From NCBI GenBank assembly GCA_025210515.1, contig JAOARM010000042.1, positions 124,001-188,000 on the forward strand: a stretch of DNA of 64,000 nucleotides, given 5' to 3'. Positions 45,244 to 54,114 of the stretch are shown here, piece after piece. Both the position numbers and the translations under genes were made by a program. The stretch is from Vallitalea sp. (GTDB lineage Bacteria > Bacillota > Clostridia > Lachnospirales > Vallitaleaceae). The notes beneath the pieces were generated by a model, which saw nothing but the letters and a program-made list of their open reading frames with translations, did not search any database and was not told the origin of the DNA. Numbering within the stretch: the first letter of the stretch is position 1; each line of letters starts with the position of its first letter.

Positions 45244-45579
45244 ATGAATAGAGTAATTGTAATTAATAGTAATTCTTTTGGAAAAGGTGATGAATTACTT
45301 GGAGAAAAATTAATGGGAGCATTCCTAAAAAAAATATGGGTAAGACAAGATAAACCAGATGCAATTATTTTCTATAATTCAGGAGTTAAACTAGTTGCAA
45401 AAGGTTCAACAGTTCTTGATGCACTAAATGGATTATATGACTTAGGAGTTGAATTATTAGCTTGTGGAACATGTTTAGATCATTTTGAAATCAGAGATGA
45501 TATTGCTGTTGGAAGAGTTAGTAATATGGAAGAGATTTCATCAATAATGATGGAAGCTAATAGTGTTATTACAGTGTAA
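45244..45579 (+). CDS. DsrE-family protein, YedF C-terminal-like (selenium/sulfur metabolism)
   Basis: A 111-residue protein that matches the DsrE half of the sulfurtransferase-like protein YedF found beside selDAB in many Clostridia. The candidate reactive Cys pair is in LLACGTCLDHF. The usual N-terminal TusA half is missing and there is no room for it upstream. A role in carrying persulfide or selenide to SelD is inferred from its position directly after selB. TusA plus DsrE domains also occur in the 824-aa flavoprotein at 23754. Confidence 0.85.
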   Translation: MNRVIVINSNSFGKGDELLGEKLMGAFLKKIWVRQDKPDAIIFYNSGVKLVAKGSTVLDALNGLYDLGVELLACGTCLDHFEIRDDIAVGRVSNMEEISSIMMEANSVITV

Positions 45580-45732
45580 CAAATAATATAATTTATTATA
45601 TAATAATAAATTATTAACTTAATTGTTTAACATAATATATATAGTTAAAAATATAAATATAAAAATATAATTGAAGTTATAATAATTATAGATTACAATA
45701 TAATGGAAAAAAGATAATGGAAGGTGAAAAAA

Positions 45733-46257
45733 ATGGAAAATAAAAACCCAATAGTTACTATTGAAATGGAAAGTGGAAATAAGATTGAAATAGAATTATA
45801 TCCTAATATTGCACCAAATACCGTAAATAATTTTATTTCTTTAGTTAAAAAAGGATTCTACGATGGTCTTACTTTTCATAGAGTTATCCCAGGATTTATG
45901 ATTCAAGGTGGTTGCCCAGAAGGAACTGGTATGGGTGGACCTGGTTATTCAATTAAAGGTGAATTTAACATGAATGGCTTTACTAATAACTTTAAACATT
46001 CAAAAGGAGTAATATCTATGGCAAGAGCCACTGATCCTAATTCAGCAGGTTCACAATTTTTTATTATGGTAGCTAATGCTCCTCATTTAGATGGACAGTA
46101 TGCATCATTTGGAAAAGTTATCTCAGGAATTGAAGAAGCTGATAGAATCGTAAGTGTTAATAGAGATTATTCAGATAAACCTAATGAACCACAAGTTATG
46201 AAAAAGGTATCAGTAGATACATTCGGGGTAGAATACGATGAAGTAGTTGAAGCTTAG
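45733..46257 (+). CDS. Cyclophilin-type peptidyl-prolyl cis-trans isomerase
   Basis: A 174-residue cytosolic cyclophilin with the active-site motif FHRVIPGFMIQGG, then FSMARA-like ISMARATDPNSAGSQFFI and HLDGQYASFGKV. There is no signal peptide. The ATG at 45733 has GGAAGGTG upstream; a GTG at 45724 in frame would add three residues. It stands alone and is followed by the nested palindrome/terminator. Confidence 0.94.
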   Translation: MENKNPIVTIEMESGNKIEIELYPNIAPNTVNNFISLVKKGFYDGLTFHRVIPGFMIQGGCPEGTGMGGPGYSIKGEFNMNGFTNNFKHSKGVISMARATDPNSAGSQFFIMVANAPHLDGQYASFGKVISGIEEADRIVSVNRDYSDKPNEPQVMKKVSVDTFGVEYDEVVEA

Positions 46258-46298
46258 AAAATAGTATAACAAATAATTAAATATATGTACGAAAAGAG

Positions 46299-46485
46299 CT
46301 GTCTCATAATACATTTTTCTTGAGATTTGCAGTTTTTTGAAAGATAGACTAGATTTAGCTATCATACCCTTAAACGTCTTGTTTAAAGGGTATGTGCTAA
46401 GCCGTATTGGCTTTGCTTACACCTAAACCTAGTCTATCTTTCTATATATTGACATTAAAAATATATTATAAGACAGTTTTTTTTT
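46299..46485 (+). terminator. Terminator split by palindromic repeat copy B
   Basis: CTGTCTCATAATACATTTT (46299-46317) pairs with AAAATATATTATAAGACAG (about 46458-46476), followed by a run of nine T. The 140-nt loop contains a complete copy of the family-2 palindrome. It ends the cyclophilin gene. Confidence 0.7.
46343..46438. repeat. Palindromic repeat family 2, copy B
   Basis: GATAGACTAGATTT...AAACCTAGTCTATC forms the outer stem, with ATACCCTTTAA/TTTAAAGGGTAT inside and a GCCGTATTGGC hairpin. It is closely similar in sequence to copies at 6503 and 60996. There is no ORF. Confidence 0.8.
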
Positions 46486-46486
46486 A

Positions 46487-46515
46487 TTGACATACTAATT
46501 AATTTGTATTAATAT
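46487..46515 (+). promoter_or_regulatory. Promoter of the PadR operon
   Basis: TTGACA (46487-46492) and TAATAT (46510-46515) are 17 bp apart, immediately after the preceding terminator's T-run. Confidence 0.75.
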
Positions 46516-46526
46516 ATACCTAGTAA

Positions 46527-46542
46527 TACTAAATACTTAGTA
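46527..46542. promoter_or_regulatory. PadR operator-like palindrome
   Basis: TACTAA-ATAC-TTAGTA lies 12 bp after the -10 element and 18 bp before the padR start, a position typical of autorepression by PadR proteins. Confidence 0.55.
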
Positions 46543-46560
46543 AAGAGGTGAGAAGCCAAT

Positions 46561-46902
46561 TTGGATAGAATTAAAAAACAGCTTAAAAAAGGAACTCTGG
46601 AAATTATAATATTAAGTTTAATCAATAGAAAAGAAATGTATGGATATGAAATTATTCAACAACTAGAGAAATCTAGTAGAGGATATTATAATCTAAAAGA
46701 AGGCTCATTATATCCAGTTCTATATAGACTTGAAGATAATGGTTTAATAGAGAGTTATATGTTTCATGAAGAAGGTAAAAGAAAAGTTGCTAGGAAATAT
46801 TATAGAATTACAGAAGAAGGTATTAATCAAATTAATAATTATTTAATAGAGTGGAATGATTTCGTTAATATAACTAACAAAATACTTAAAAAAGAGGGGT
46901 AG
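46561..46902 (+). CDS. PadR-family transcriptional regulator
   Basis: A 113-residue winged-helix repressor of the short PadR-s2 type. LKKGTLEIIILSLI, MYGYEIIQQLE and KEGSLYPVLYRLEDNGLI are the family hallmarks. The start is TTG with AGAGGTGAGAAGCCAA upstream. It is 3 bp from the next gene, the usual pairing of PadR with a HAAS-domain membrane protein, and probably represses its own operon. Confidence 0.94.
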   Translation: MDRIKKQLKKGTLEIIILSLINRKEMYGYEIIQQLEKSSRGYYNLKEGSLYPVLYRLEDNGLIESYMFHEEGKRKVARKYYRITEEGINQINNYLIEWNDFVNITNKILKKEG

Positions 46903-46905
46903 GTT

Positions 46906-47724
46906 ATGAATAAAACATATAAAAAGTATATTAATAAAGTAGTATCAAAAATTAACTGTAGTAAAAAAGATAGAAATAGAATAAGAGAAGATTTAGATAT
47001 TATAATTAATGAAAAAGCTATTCAATTAAATGAGACAAATCCATATATATTACTGGGAAATCCAGATGATGTAGCTAAGGAATTTGCGGAAAACATGGGA
47101 GTAAAATTATTCTCTCATAATGGATATGTATCAAAAACTAAAATATTAGGAATTCCATTAATTCAGGTTAATAATCACATAGATAATAAGTATACTGAAT
47201 ATAAATCACAAAAAAAGATAATGGGTATACCTTTAATACATATTAATCGTAAACCTTATGGAGTTGCAAAAGGTATAATTGCTATTGGAAATATATCTAT
47301 AGGAATAATAAGCTTTGGTGGGATTTCTATAGGTGTAATTTCTATAGGGGGAGTAAGTTTAGCTATTTTACTAGGATTAGGAGGAGTAGCTATATCACTA
47401 GTATCAGCTATAGGAGGATTAGCAATTGCAGGTTTAGTAGCTATAGGAGGTCAAGCCATATCTAATTATATATCTATAGGAGGTTCTGCAATATCAAAAG
47501 AATTTGCCTTTGGTGGATATGCTAGAGCTAAAATAGCTTTGGGTAAAGATATTAATGCAAAAGTAGGTTTTTACAAAGAAAGTGGTACTGGAGAATTTGT
47601 AAAAAAAGTAATAGATAGTCCTATAGATATGAAAAACTATATATATGATAAAATACCAGATGCAAATTTTATTATAAAAAGATGTGTTGATAAATTCGTT
47701 CATTTAATTAAAAATATAAGTTGA
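46906..47724 (+). CDS. HAAS-like N terminus plus Gly/Ile-repeat membrane protein
   Basis: A 272-residue protein. Residues 1-65 form a HAAS/DUF1700-like helical domain (DRNRIREDLDIIINEKA, GNPDDVAKEFAENMG) that typically accompanies PadR. Two short repeats (KILGIPLIQVN and KIMGIPLIHIN) follow. About 115-215 is a long run of hydrophobic units of the form IGxISxGGISIG or AIGGxAIxxxV, which could be membrane helices or a beta-solenoid. The C terminus is polar. The role is unknown; PadR-HAAS pairs often control envelope or stress membrane proteins. Confidence 0.75.
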   Translation: MNKTYKKYINKVVSKINCSKKDRNRIREDLDIIINEKAIQLNETNPYILLGNPDDVAKEFAENMGVKLFSHNGYVSKTKILGIPLIQVNNHIDNKYTEYKSQKKIMGIPLIHINRKPYGVAKGIIAIGNISIGIISFGGISIGVISIGGVSLAILLGLGGVAISLVSAIGGLAIAGLVAIGGQAISNYISIGGSAISKEFAFGGYARAKIALGKDINAKVGFYKESGTGEFVKKVIDSPIDMKNYIYDKIPDANFIIKRCVDKFVHLIKNIS

Positions 47725-47827
47725 TCACTAGATTAAAACTGAATTGAAATCCTATTATTAGGAAATCCTATAACTATATATTTACAAAATGTAAGTTATT
47801 AATTGCTATATAAGAGGAGGCTAATTA

Positions 47828-49333
47828 ATGAGATATAGAGTTATAGGAATGTACCTATATATAATTGTAATAGTAGTTATGTTATGTAGTTGTAGTAATA
47901 TGGATTCAACAACTTATAAAGATGAATCTGCTAATGTGACTACTAATTCAACTAATACAAATACTGATAGTCAAAAACAAGATAAAGTCACAACACTTAC
48001 TTTAGTTCAAAAAGATTTTAGCCCATATAATAATGAGGATAATGAATATATTCAAGAAATTAATAAAACTTTAATAGAAAATAACATACAAGCAAAATTA
48101 GAATTAGTAGAACTTCCCAAAGGAGATTATTCTGAACAATTAAAGAATATAATAGATAGTGGAAATGCACCAGATATTATTTGGTTTAGAGATGGAATGG
48201 ATAAAGACATATCTAATAAAGGGCAACTAGTTAATTTAACTAAGTATGTTAATGATTCTGATGTGTTTCAAAATAGTATGGAATCTTATCATAAAACTCG
48301 CATACAGAATTATCCTTATTTATTAAGAATAAGATATAATACACCTAAAATTGCAGCAGTTAGAAAAGATTGGTTAGATAGTCTTTCTCTAAGTGTTCCA
48401 GTAACGGTTGATGATTATTATAATGTTCTCAAGGCTTTTGCCAATAGTGATTTTGACGATAATGGTAAAAAAGATACTTATGGTATAACAGCAACAGGAG
48501 ATACTACAAGACTTGATGATGTTTTTAATACAGCATTTGGTTTGCCTACAACATGGGTTAAGAATGAGAATGATAGTTACGTCTACTCAAGAGTGACTCA
48601 TAATGAAAAAGAAAAACTACTATTTTATAGAAAACTTATGGAAGAACATATACTTGATCCTAATTATGGTACTACAAAATGGGATACCATGGAAGAAAAA
48701 TTATATAATGGAAAAGTAGGTATGATTATTGGTTCTTCTGGTAAAGTTATTGATATATATAATAGAAAGCTTATTGATAATGAAGTGAATACAGAGTTGA
48801 TTGCTTTACATCCTCCAAAAGGCAAAGAAGGTTTGGCAGGGTTCGCTCCTATTAATGTAAATGGTGAAGAGAGAGGGTTCGCTATATCTTCTACTTGTGA
48901 AAATATAGATTTAGCATTTACAGTGCTGGAGTTCATGGCATCTGACAAAGGTCAATTTTTGGATAGACTTGGAATTGAAGGTAGAGAATATAATATAGAT
49001 AGTAATGGTAAGGTTATATGTACTAATAAAGCCAACCAATGGTACGCTAGATTTTTTGATGTACCTTCTTGGGAATCGCCAATACCACTTTTAAGTGAAA
49101 TAGCTAAACAGTCACTTCAAATAACTGAAAGTTATTATATAGAAGATAATAGCTTTAACATTCCCAAGGAATATAAATCTAAATGGGAATCTATGAATAA
49201 ATTATATAGAGAATATTCATATAAGATTATTAGTGGAGAATACGAGCTTAATAAGTTTGATGAGTTTGTTGATAAGTGGTATATGATGGGTGGAAAAGAG
49301 ATAACTGAGTTGGCTAATAAAACAATAAAATAA
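47828..49333 (+). CDS. Orphan sugar-type ABC solute-binding lipoprotein
   Basis: A 501-residue lipoprotein. The signal peptide ends in a lipobox (VMLCSC), and a Ser/Thr/Asn-rich linker follows. The body matches extracellular solute-binding proteins of the LplA type: PDIIWFRDG, DDYYNVLKAFANSDFDDNGKKDTYG and the EFMASDKGQ region. No permease or ATPase is next to it. It may serve a transporter elsewhere or act as a sensor partner. AAGAGGAGGCTAATTA precedes the ATG. Confidence 0.88.
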   Translation: MRYRVIGMYLYIIVIVVMLCSCSNMDSTTYKDESANVTTNSTNTNTDSQKQDKVTTLTLVQKDFSPYNNEDNEYIQEINKTLIENNIQAKLELVELPKGDYSEQLKNIIDSGNAPDIIWFRDGMDKDISNKGQLVNLTKYVNDSDVFQNSMESYHKTRIQNYPYLLRIRYNTPKIAAVRKDWLDSLSLSVPVTVDDYYNVLKAFANSDFDDNGKKDTYGITATGDTTRLDDVFNTAFGLPTTWVKNENDSYVYSRVTHNEKEKLLFYRKLMEEHILDPNYGTTKWDTMEEKLYNGKVGMIIGSSGKVIDIYNRKLIDNEVNTELIALHPPKGKEGLAGFAPINVNGEERGFAISSTCENIDLAFTVLEFMASDKGQFLDRLGIEGREYNIDSNGKVICTNKANQWYARFFDVPSWESPIPLLSEIAKQSLQITESYYIEDNSFNIPKEYKSKWESMNKLYREYSYKIISGEYELNKFDEFVDKWYMMGGKEITELANKTIK

Positions 49334-49640
49334 TGGAAAAAAGGTTCATAACAAAAAGTTATAAATTATACTTAGATTTTTTGTATATTTATTCATCAAA
49401 AATGTCATGTTGATTTATATATAGTAAAATATAAACAAAAAATAATTACAAATAAAAATATGTTTGTACAGCATTATTCGTAGAATAGTGTATAATAATA
49501 AGAGTAAGAAAACCCCATAAAAACCTATAAACCCCCAAAAATTTATTTTTAAATACCTTCTCCTTAAAGAAGACAGCGATCGGTAGCTGTCTTCTTTATT
49601 ATTATCATTGTATATATAAGTAAGTTGAAAGTTTTACTGA
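49334..49640. other. Convergent intergenic region with C-tracts
   Basis: A TATAAT-like hexamer (49491-49496) is followed by a segment with CCCC (49513-49516) and CCCCC (49532-49536) tracts, unusual in DNA this AT-rich, then the hairpin at 49565. A short RNA of about 90-100 nt from this promoter to the terminator is possible, but the -35 is poor. No ORF is seen. Confidence 0.3.
49565..49598. terminator. Bidirectional terminator between convergent genes
   Basis: TAAAGAAGACAGC (49565-49577) pairs perfectly with GCTGTCTTCTTTA (49586-49598) around GATCGGTA. It lies between the lipoprotein gene and the minus-strand Crp/Fnr gene. Confidence 0.8.
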
Positions 49641-50312
49641 TTATAGTAGGCAATCTTCTAATAATTTTAAGTCTATTATTTTAATGGTGTTTTTGTGAAA
49701 ATCAATAATATTATCTTCTTTCATAGTAGCCAGTTGTCTTGAAAGAGAAGGTCTAGTAACTCCTAACGTTTCAGCCATTTCTTTTCTTGAAATATTAAGT
49801 TCTATATATAGATTTTTCTGTTTCTTATACTCAGTTAATATGAAATCGGCAATTTTTTGTGTTAAATTTTCATAAGATAAATTTCTGAGTTTTTTATTAA
49901 GAATCAAGATTTTATTAGATAATATATTTAATAAATTAGTCATTATAATATTATAATGTTCCATGAGATTAATAATTTCATCTTTTGAAATAAAAAGCAC
50001 TTTAGCATTAGTATAAGTGACTAATGTTGATGGATAATTTTTCATATTAGAAAATAATATTACTTCTCCAAATATATCGCTAGAATTAAGTCTTGTTATA
50101 GTTATTGATTTGCCTAGAGGATATATTTTTCTAATTTCAATAGCTCCTTCAATAACAATACCAATTTTATTACATTCTTCTCCTTCAGTACTTATAATTT
50201 GATCTTTGTGATAGTTAGTTATAGAATAGTTAATAGATGATAGCATTAAGTTAATATCATCTTTATTTAATGTTTTGAAAAGGGGGCAATTTAGCAATGC
50301 ATCTGCATCCAT
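49641..50312 (-). CDS. Crp/Fnr-family transcriptional regulator
   Basis: About 223 residues. An N-terminal cyclic-nucleotide-like barrel (about 10-120, with EGEECNKIGIVIEGAIEIRK and SSDIFGEVILF), a dimer helix, and a C-terminal helix-turn-helix (NISRKEMAETLGVTRPSLSRQL). No Cys cluster of the FNR iron-sulfur type is present. The second ATG (50312) is favoured: AGAAGGAGT lies 7 nt before it but only 1 nt before the first ATG at 50318. It follows the chemoreceptor gene by 40 bp and may be co-transcribed with it. Confidence 0.9.
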   Translation of the reverse strand: MDADALLNCPLFKTLNKDDINLMLSSINYSITNYHKDQIISTEGEECNKIGIVIEGAIEIRKIYPLGKSITITRLNSSDIFGEVILFSNMKNYPSTLVTYTNAKVLFISKDEIINLMEHYNIIMTNLLNILSNKILILNKKLRNLSYENLTQKIADFILTEYKKQKNLYIELNISRKEMAETLGVTRPSLSRQLATMKEDNIIDFHKNTIKIIDLKLLEDCLL

Positions 50313-50352
50313 ATTCATACTCCTTCTGTGTGATATAAAAACTAATTAATAG

Positions 50353-51705
50353 TTAATTGTTATCTTTAATTTGTCTTAATATATTTATTATATCTTTTGA
50401 AGTTATATCCATTTCTTTTAAGTAATATTCTGCTTTTGTTATATTACCTCTATTATATTCAATAATTGCGTTTTTAGCTTGCTCATGTAGAGTTTTGTGA
50501 GGAGTATCTAGCTTTTCAATAAGATGGATATAATTACTGTTAATAGCTTTCTTAGATTCCATCCATTTGTGAAGTCTACAAGAGGTATGTTCTCCTACTT
50601 GGTTACTGTCAATACTAACATAACCTAATATCATATTATAAACTTTCCATCTCCAAAGTAAATGATCTGTTATACAATTTTCAATCATTTTATCTTCTTT
50701 GGCATCAACAATCCAATTTAAAGATTTTAAACGCATATCATTAACTTTAGTACTAATGTCATAAAAACCTTGTCCGGTTCTAAAACATTCTTTGTTTAGT
50801 ATTTGAGTTTTAACGTTAATTTCATTAATTCTAGATGTAATATCTTCTGTGGCAGCTGTTTGTTCTTCAATATTAGAAGAGATATTTTCCATTGAAAAGC
50901 CAATACCTTGTAGAGATTTTTCCATTTTATTAATTGATTGAATTGATTCGTTTATATGTTTTTTTCCTTCATCAAAAATTTTCATGGCAGTGTTAATTGT
51001 ATCAGATGACATATCAATTTCATGTCTGAGGCTGTTAACTTTATTTTTAATATATGAAGCAGATTGTTTTGTGTTTTCTGCAAGTTTTTTAATCTCATCA
51101 GCTACAACAGCGAATCCTCTACCAGAATCACCAGCTCTGGCTGCTTCAATGCTTGCATTTAGAGCTAATAGATTAGTTTGCTCTGCTACTTCGTTAATAA
51201 TACTAACAAGTGAATCTATTTCTTTAGTATCATTTACAACTTTTTCCATTTTGTTTTGAACTTTTGTAGTTTCATGAAATGATTGGTCAATATAATTAAA
51301 TGAATCGGTAATTGTTCCAAAACAATTATTAGATAATAATACTGCTTCGTTAGTAGTTATTAATGAGGTTTGAACATAATTAGATACATCTTCTATTGCG
51401 TGTGCCATCTCTTCACTATTTATAGTGACGCTTTCCACGGAATCTTTTTGGACAGATATATCTGAAAGCATATCTTTCACGAAATCCATTTGTGTTATAA
51501 ACTGTAGTAATTCATTCATTAATATAAATTGATGTTGGATTTGTTCGTTCTTTTGTTTTAGAATTTTATTAATAACAATTGCTTCTTCACTGTTTTCGTC
51601 TATATAAGCTATTTTACCACTAGATAGACTTGATAACTCGTTTAATAATTGGGAAATATCTAAGCTTTGCTGTTGGTGGTGCTTATTTTTTCTTTTGTTA
51701 AACAT
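50353..51705 (-). CDS. Soluble methyl-accepting chemotaxis protein with C-terminal CZB domain
   Basis: A 450-residue chemoreceptor with no membrane helix or signal peptide. The central coiled coil contains the invariant hairpin tip ([20 protein letters not shown], then [16 protein letters not shown]) that binds CheA and CheW. The C-terminal 110 or so residues look like a zinc-binding CZB domain, with a His in [15 protein letters not shown] and the PHKTLHEQA pair. CZB receptors sense zinc-linked oxidants or pH in other species. It has a good ribosome site (AGGAGGTTAAGT). Confidence 0.92.
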   Translation of the reverse strand: MFNKRKNKHHQQQSLDISQLLNELSSLSSGKIAYIDENSEEAIVINKILKQKNEQIQHQFILMNELLQFITQMDFVKDMLSDISVQKDSVESVTINSEEMAHAIEDVSNYVQTSLITTNEAVLLSNNCFGTITDSFNYIDQSFHETTKVQNKMEKVVNDTKEIDSLVSIINEVAEQTNLLALNASIEAARAGDSGRGFAVVADEIKKLAENTKQSASYIKNKVNSLRHEIDMSSDTINTAMKIFDEGKKHINESIQSINKMEKSLQGIGFSMENISSNIEEQTAATEDITSRINEINVKTQILNKECFRTGQGFYDISTKVNDMRLKSLNWIVDAKEDKMIENCITDHLLWRWKVYNMILGYVSIDSNQVGEHTSCRLHKWMESKKAINSNYIHLIEKLDTPHKTLHEQAKNAIIEYNRGNITKAEYYLKEMDITSKDIINILRQIKDNN

Positions 51706-51753
51706 ACTTAACCTCCTGTATTAATATTTGTGAAAAAAACAAAGTATTATATT

Positions 51754-51786
51754 GTTGAATAGATAATTATTATCTAGTCATTCAAC
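51754..51786. terminator. Hairpin between the AraC regulator and the chemoreceptor
   Basis: GTTGAAT-AGATAATTATTATCTAGTC-ATTCAAC forms a nested stem. There is no T-run on the minus strand, so it could be a transcript end for the regulator or a structure in the chemoreceptor leader. Confidence 0.45.
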
Positions 51787-51879
51787 TATTTATATAATTA
51801 TAACACAAATATTGACAAAATAAATGGAAATACAACAATTTAAACTGAAAATTGATGTATTTTCGGTAAGTATAGATAA

Positions 51880-54114
51880 CTATTTCTTATATAACGCTCT
51901 ATATTTTCCTGGAGTCATTCCTACCATTTGTTTAAATTTTCTTGTGAAACTTGAGCTATCACAATATCCTATTTGAATAATAATATCTTTAATAGGCAAT
52001 GAGGTGGTTTTTAATAATAACTTAGATTTTTCTATTCTGAGATTATCTACGTAATGTGAAATTGTATTTCCAGTATAGTGCTTAAACTGCTGACTAAGTG
52101 AAGATTGAGAAATGTTAAATGACTGTGACATTTCATTAATGGAAAAATTATATAAAAAACAATTCTCATGAATATAATTTATAAACTTATTTTTAGTATC
52201 GTTCATTTTATAATCTGTTGCTTGCTTCATATATTGGCATATATAACTACAAGCTTCTTTTATAGATATTATTAATTTATCTATATCATCACATTCAAAT
52301 AGAAAAGTCAAGTTAAATACATTATGGTTAACTAATTGATCATAAATATTAAGTTCAAATACTTGCTTAATAACAATACTAATTAACTCATATGATAAAA
52401 ATTTAATAATATACAAAGGCTCATTGCTTGATTTAATATTATTATATAGGATATCTATATTTCTATGTACTTCATTAATATCTTTTAGATGAATTGCATT
52501 ATTAATATTCTCAAATAATTTTATAGGATAAAAATCCATATTATTATTAGTATAATTAATTTGATTATAATATATTATGTTGTCATGAGGTTTAACATAA
52601 CTATACTGCTTTGCAGCTTTAGCTTCTATTAGAGATTCTCTAAGTTTATCTGGCGTAGCAACAGTATTTCCAATCCCAATAGTACAATTAACGTTTAGTG
52701 TTTTGTTAATATAATCTTTAATTTCTATAAAATGCGTTTTTAATAATGATTCATCTTTATATGAAGAAATATATATTAAGTTTTTTACATCAGATTTATT
52801 TTTTATATAATAAGCATTTAATCTATTTTTGATAAATTGATTTAAGGAATTTATCATTTCTCTATTAATAATATTATTAGTAACAGTATCTATGTATATT
52901 ATAAAAACAAATAAGTAGTCATGGGAGAAATTAATCAAATAATCCCTTGTGATACTATTAAACTCATCTATATTATTATAATATCCACCTAACAAATAGT
53001 TCAGATAATTATCTTTTACTAATGTATTTTGCTGTGTAACAGTATTATTTAGTTGTATATTCTCATGAGATAATGATGTAATCGCTTGCTCAATTTCAAG
53101 TAAATAATTTGATGAAGTTGAAGATGAGTTGATTGATTTATGTATATTTAATATAGGAGTATAATTTTTTTTCATAAATAAATATAATAATATACTGCCA
53201 ATAACTAAAATTATAATTATTGTATATATAAGTCTATATCTAACATATTTAATTTTCTTCATGTGAATAGATGTAGGGCATAATGAAATATAAGTTAGAT
53301 TAGTTGAAGCTGATTTAATTGAATTAACAAGGTATTTTTGATTATCTATAATATGCGTAAAGGAGTTATTCTCTAAACAATAATCATATATTAAATCCAG
53401 AGTATTAGGTGATATATTATTTTTATAAGAACTAATTATTTTTTTGTTATTATTCATGACAATGATTGTTTCGTTATTTAGATATTTGTATTTCTTGAAT
53501 AGATTATGGAAGTTTGACTCTCCTATAAGTACGAATATAGTAGAAGAAAAATCTTTTTTGAATTTTGGAAAACAATATGAGAAAGTAGTGTATTTTTTTT
53601 TGCTTGAATCGTATGAGGTTATATATTCAGGAGGTCGTATAGAGTCTTTTTCTAAGTTGTTAATATATTGTTTGAATTCATATTCCGTCCATTCATTATA
53701 TCTATAGTAGGAATTGATAAATTCTTCTATCGTATATTCACAATCAGTGCTAAGAAGTTTATTAGAGTTTCTCTTATATAAAATTATATCAGAAACAAAT
53801 GGATTATAATGATAACTATTTAATATTGATATAATATTGAATCGATCAAGATTAGAGTAGCTTATAAGGTGATCTTTTAAATGCTTGTTAGATGACATCT
53901 GATAAATAGTATTTCTAATTGATATAAGTTCTGTATCAACTTCGGATTTAATCATATTAAGATTATTTAGATGATTTGTATTAACTTCATTATTTAATAT
54001 GTCTCTATAATTGGTGTAATTAATGTAACTAATTATAAGGATTGGAATTAAAAGTAGGATGTAAGGCAATATAAAATGTACATAGAACTTAAATAACTTA
54101 TGATTTTTATACAT
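51880..54114 (-). CDS. Membrane-bound AraC-family regulator (YesN/Cache type)
   Basis: A 744-residue regulator. Two membrane helices (about 12-32 and 292-314) enclose an outside sensor of about 260 residues that resembles a Cache-like domain. A cytosolic linker follows. The C-terminal 100 residues are an AraC double helix-turn-helix (FSINEMSQSFNISQSSLSQQF and the closing IGYCDSSSFTRKFKQMVGMTPGKYR). The ATG at 54114 follows GAGGAGATTAATT. Genes of this class usually lie next to LplB/YtcP-type transporters and activate them, as the divergent arrangement here suggests. The ligand is unknown. Confidence 0.92.
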   Translation of the reverse strand: MYKNHKLFKFYVHFILPYILLLIPILIISYINYTNYRDILNNEVNTNHLNNLNMIKSEVDTELISIRNTIYQMSSNKHLKDHLISYSNLDRFNIISILNSYHYNPFVSDIILYKRNSNKLLSTDCEYTIEEFINSYYRYNEWTEYEFKQYINNLEKDSIRPPEYITSYDSSKKKYTTFSYCFPKFKKDFSSTIFVLIGESNFHNLFKKYKYLNNETIIVMNNNKKIISSYKNNISPNTLDLIYDYCLENNSFTHIIDNQKYLVNSIKSASTNLTYISLCPTSIHMKKIKYVRYRLIYTIIIILVIGSILLYLFMKKNYTPILNIHKSINSSSTSSNYLLEIEQAITSLSHENIQLNNTVTQQNTLVKDNYLNYLLGGYYNNIDEFNSITRDYLINFSHDYLFVFIIYIDTVTNNIINREMINSLNQFIKNRLNAYYIKNKSDVKNLIYISSYKDESLLKTHFIEIKDYINKTLNVNCTIGIGNTVATPDKLRESLIEAKAAKQYSYVKPHDNIIYYNQINYTNNNMDFYPIKLFENINNAIHLKDINEVHRNIDILYNNIKSSNEPLYIIKFLSYELISIVIKQVFELNIYDQLVNHNVFNLTFLFECDDIDKLIISIKEACSYICQYMKQATDYKMNDTKNKFINYIHENCFLYNFSINEMSQSFNISQSSLSQQFKHYTGNTISHYVDNLRIEKSKLLLKTTSLPIKDIIIQIGYCDSSSFTRKFKQMVGMTPGKYRALYKK

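Noticed and set aside
46343..46438. CRISPR array
   Set aside because: The repeats are three long single palindromes far apart, not short direct repeats with spacers, and no cas genes are present.
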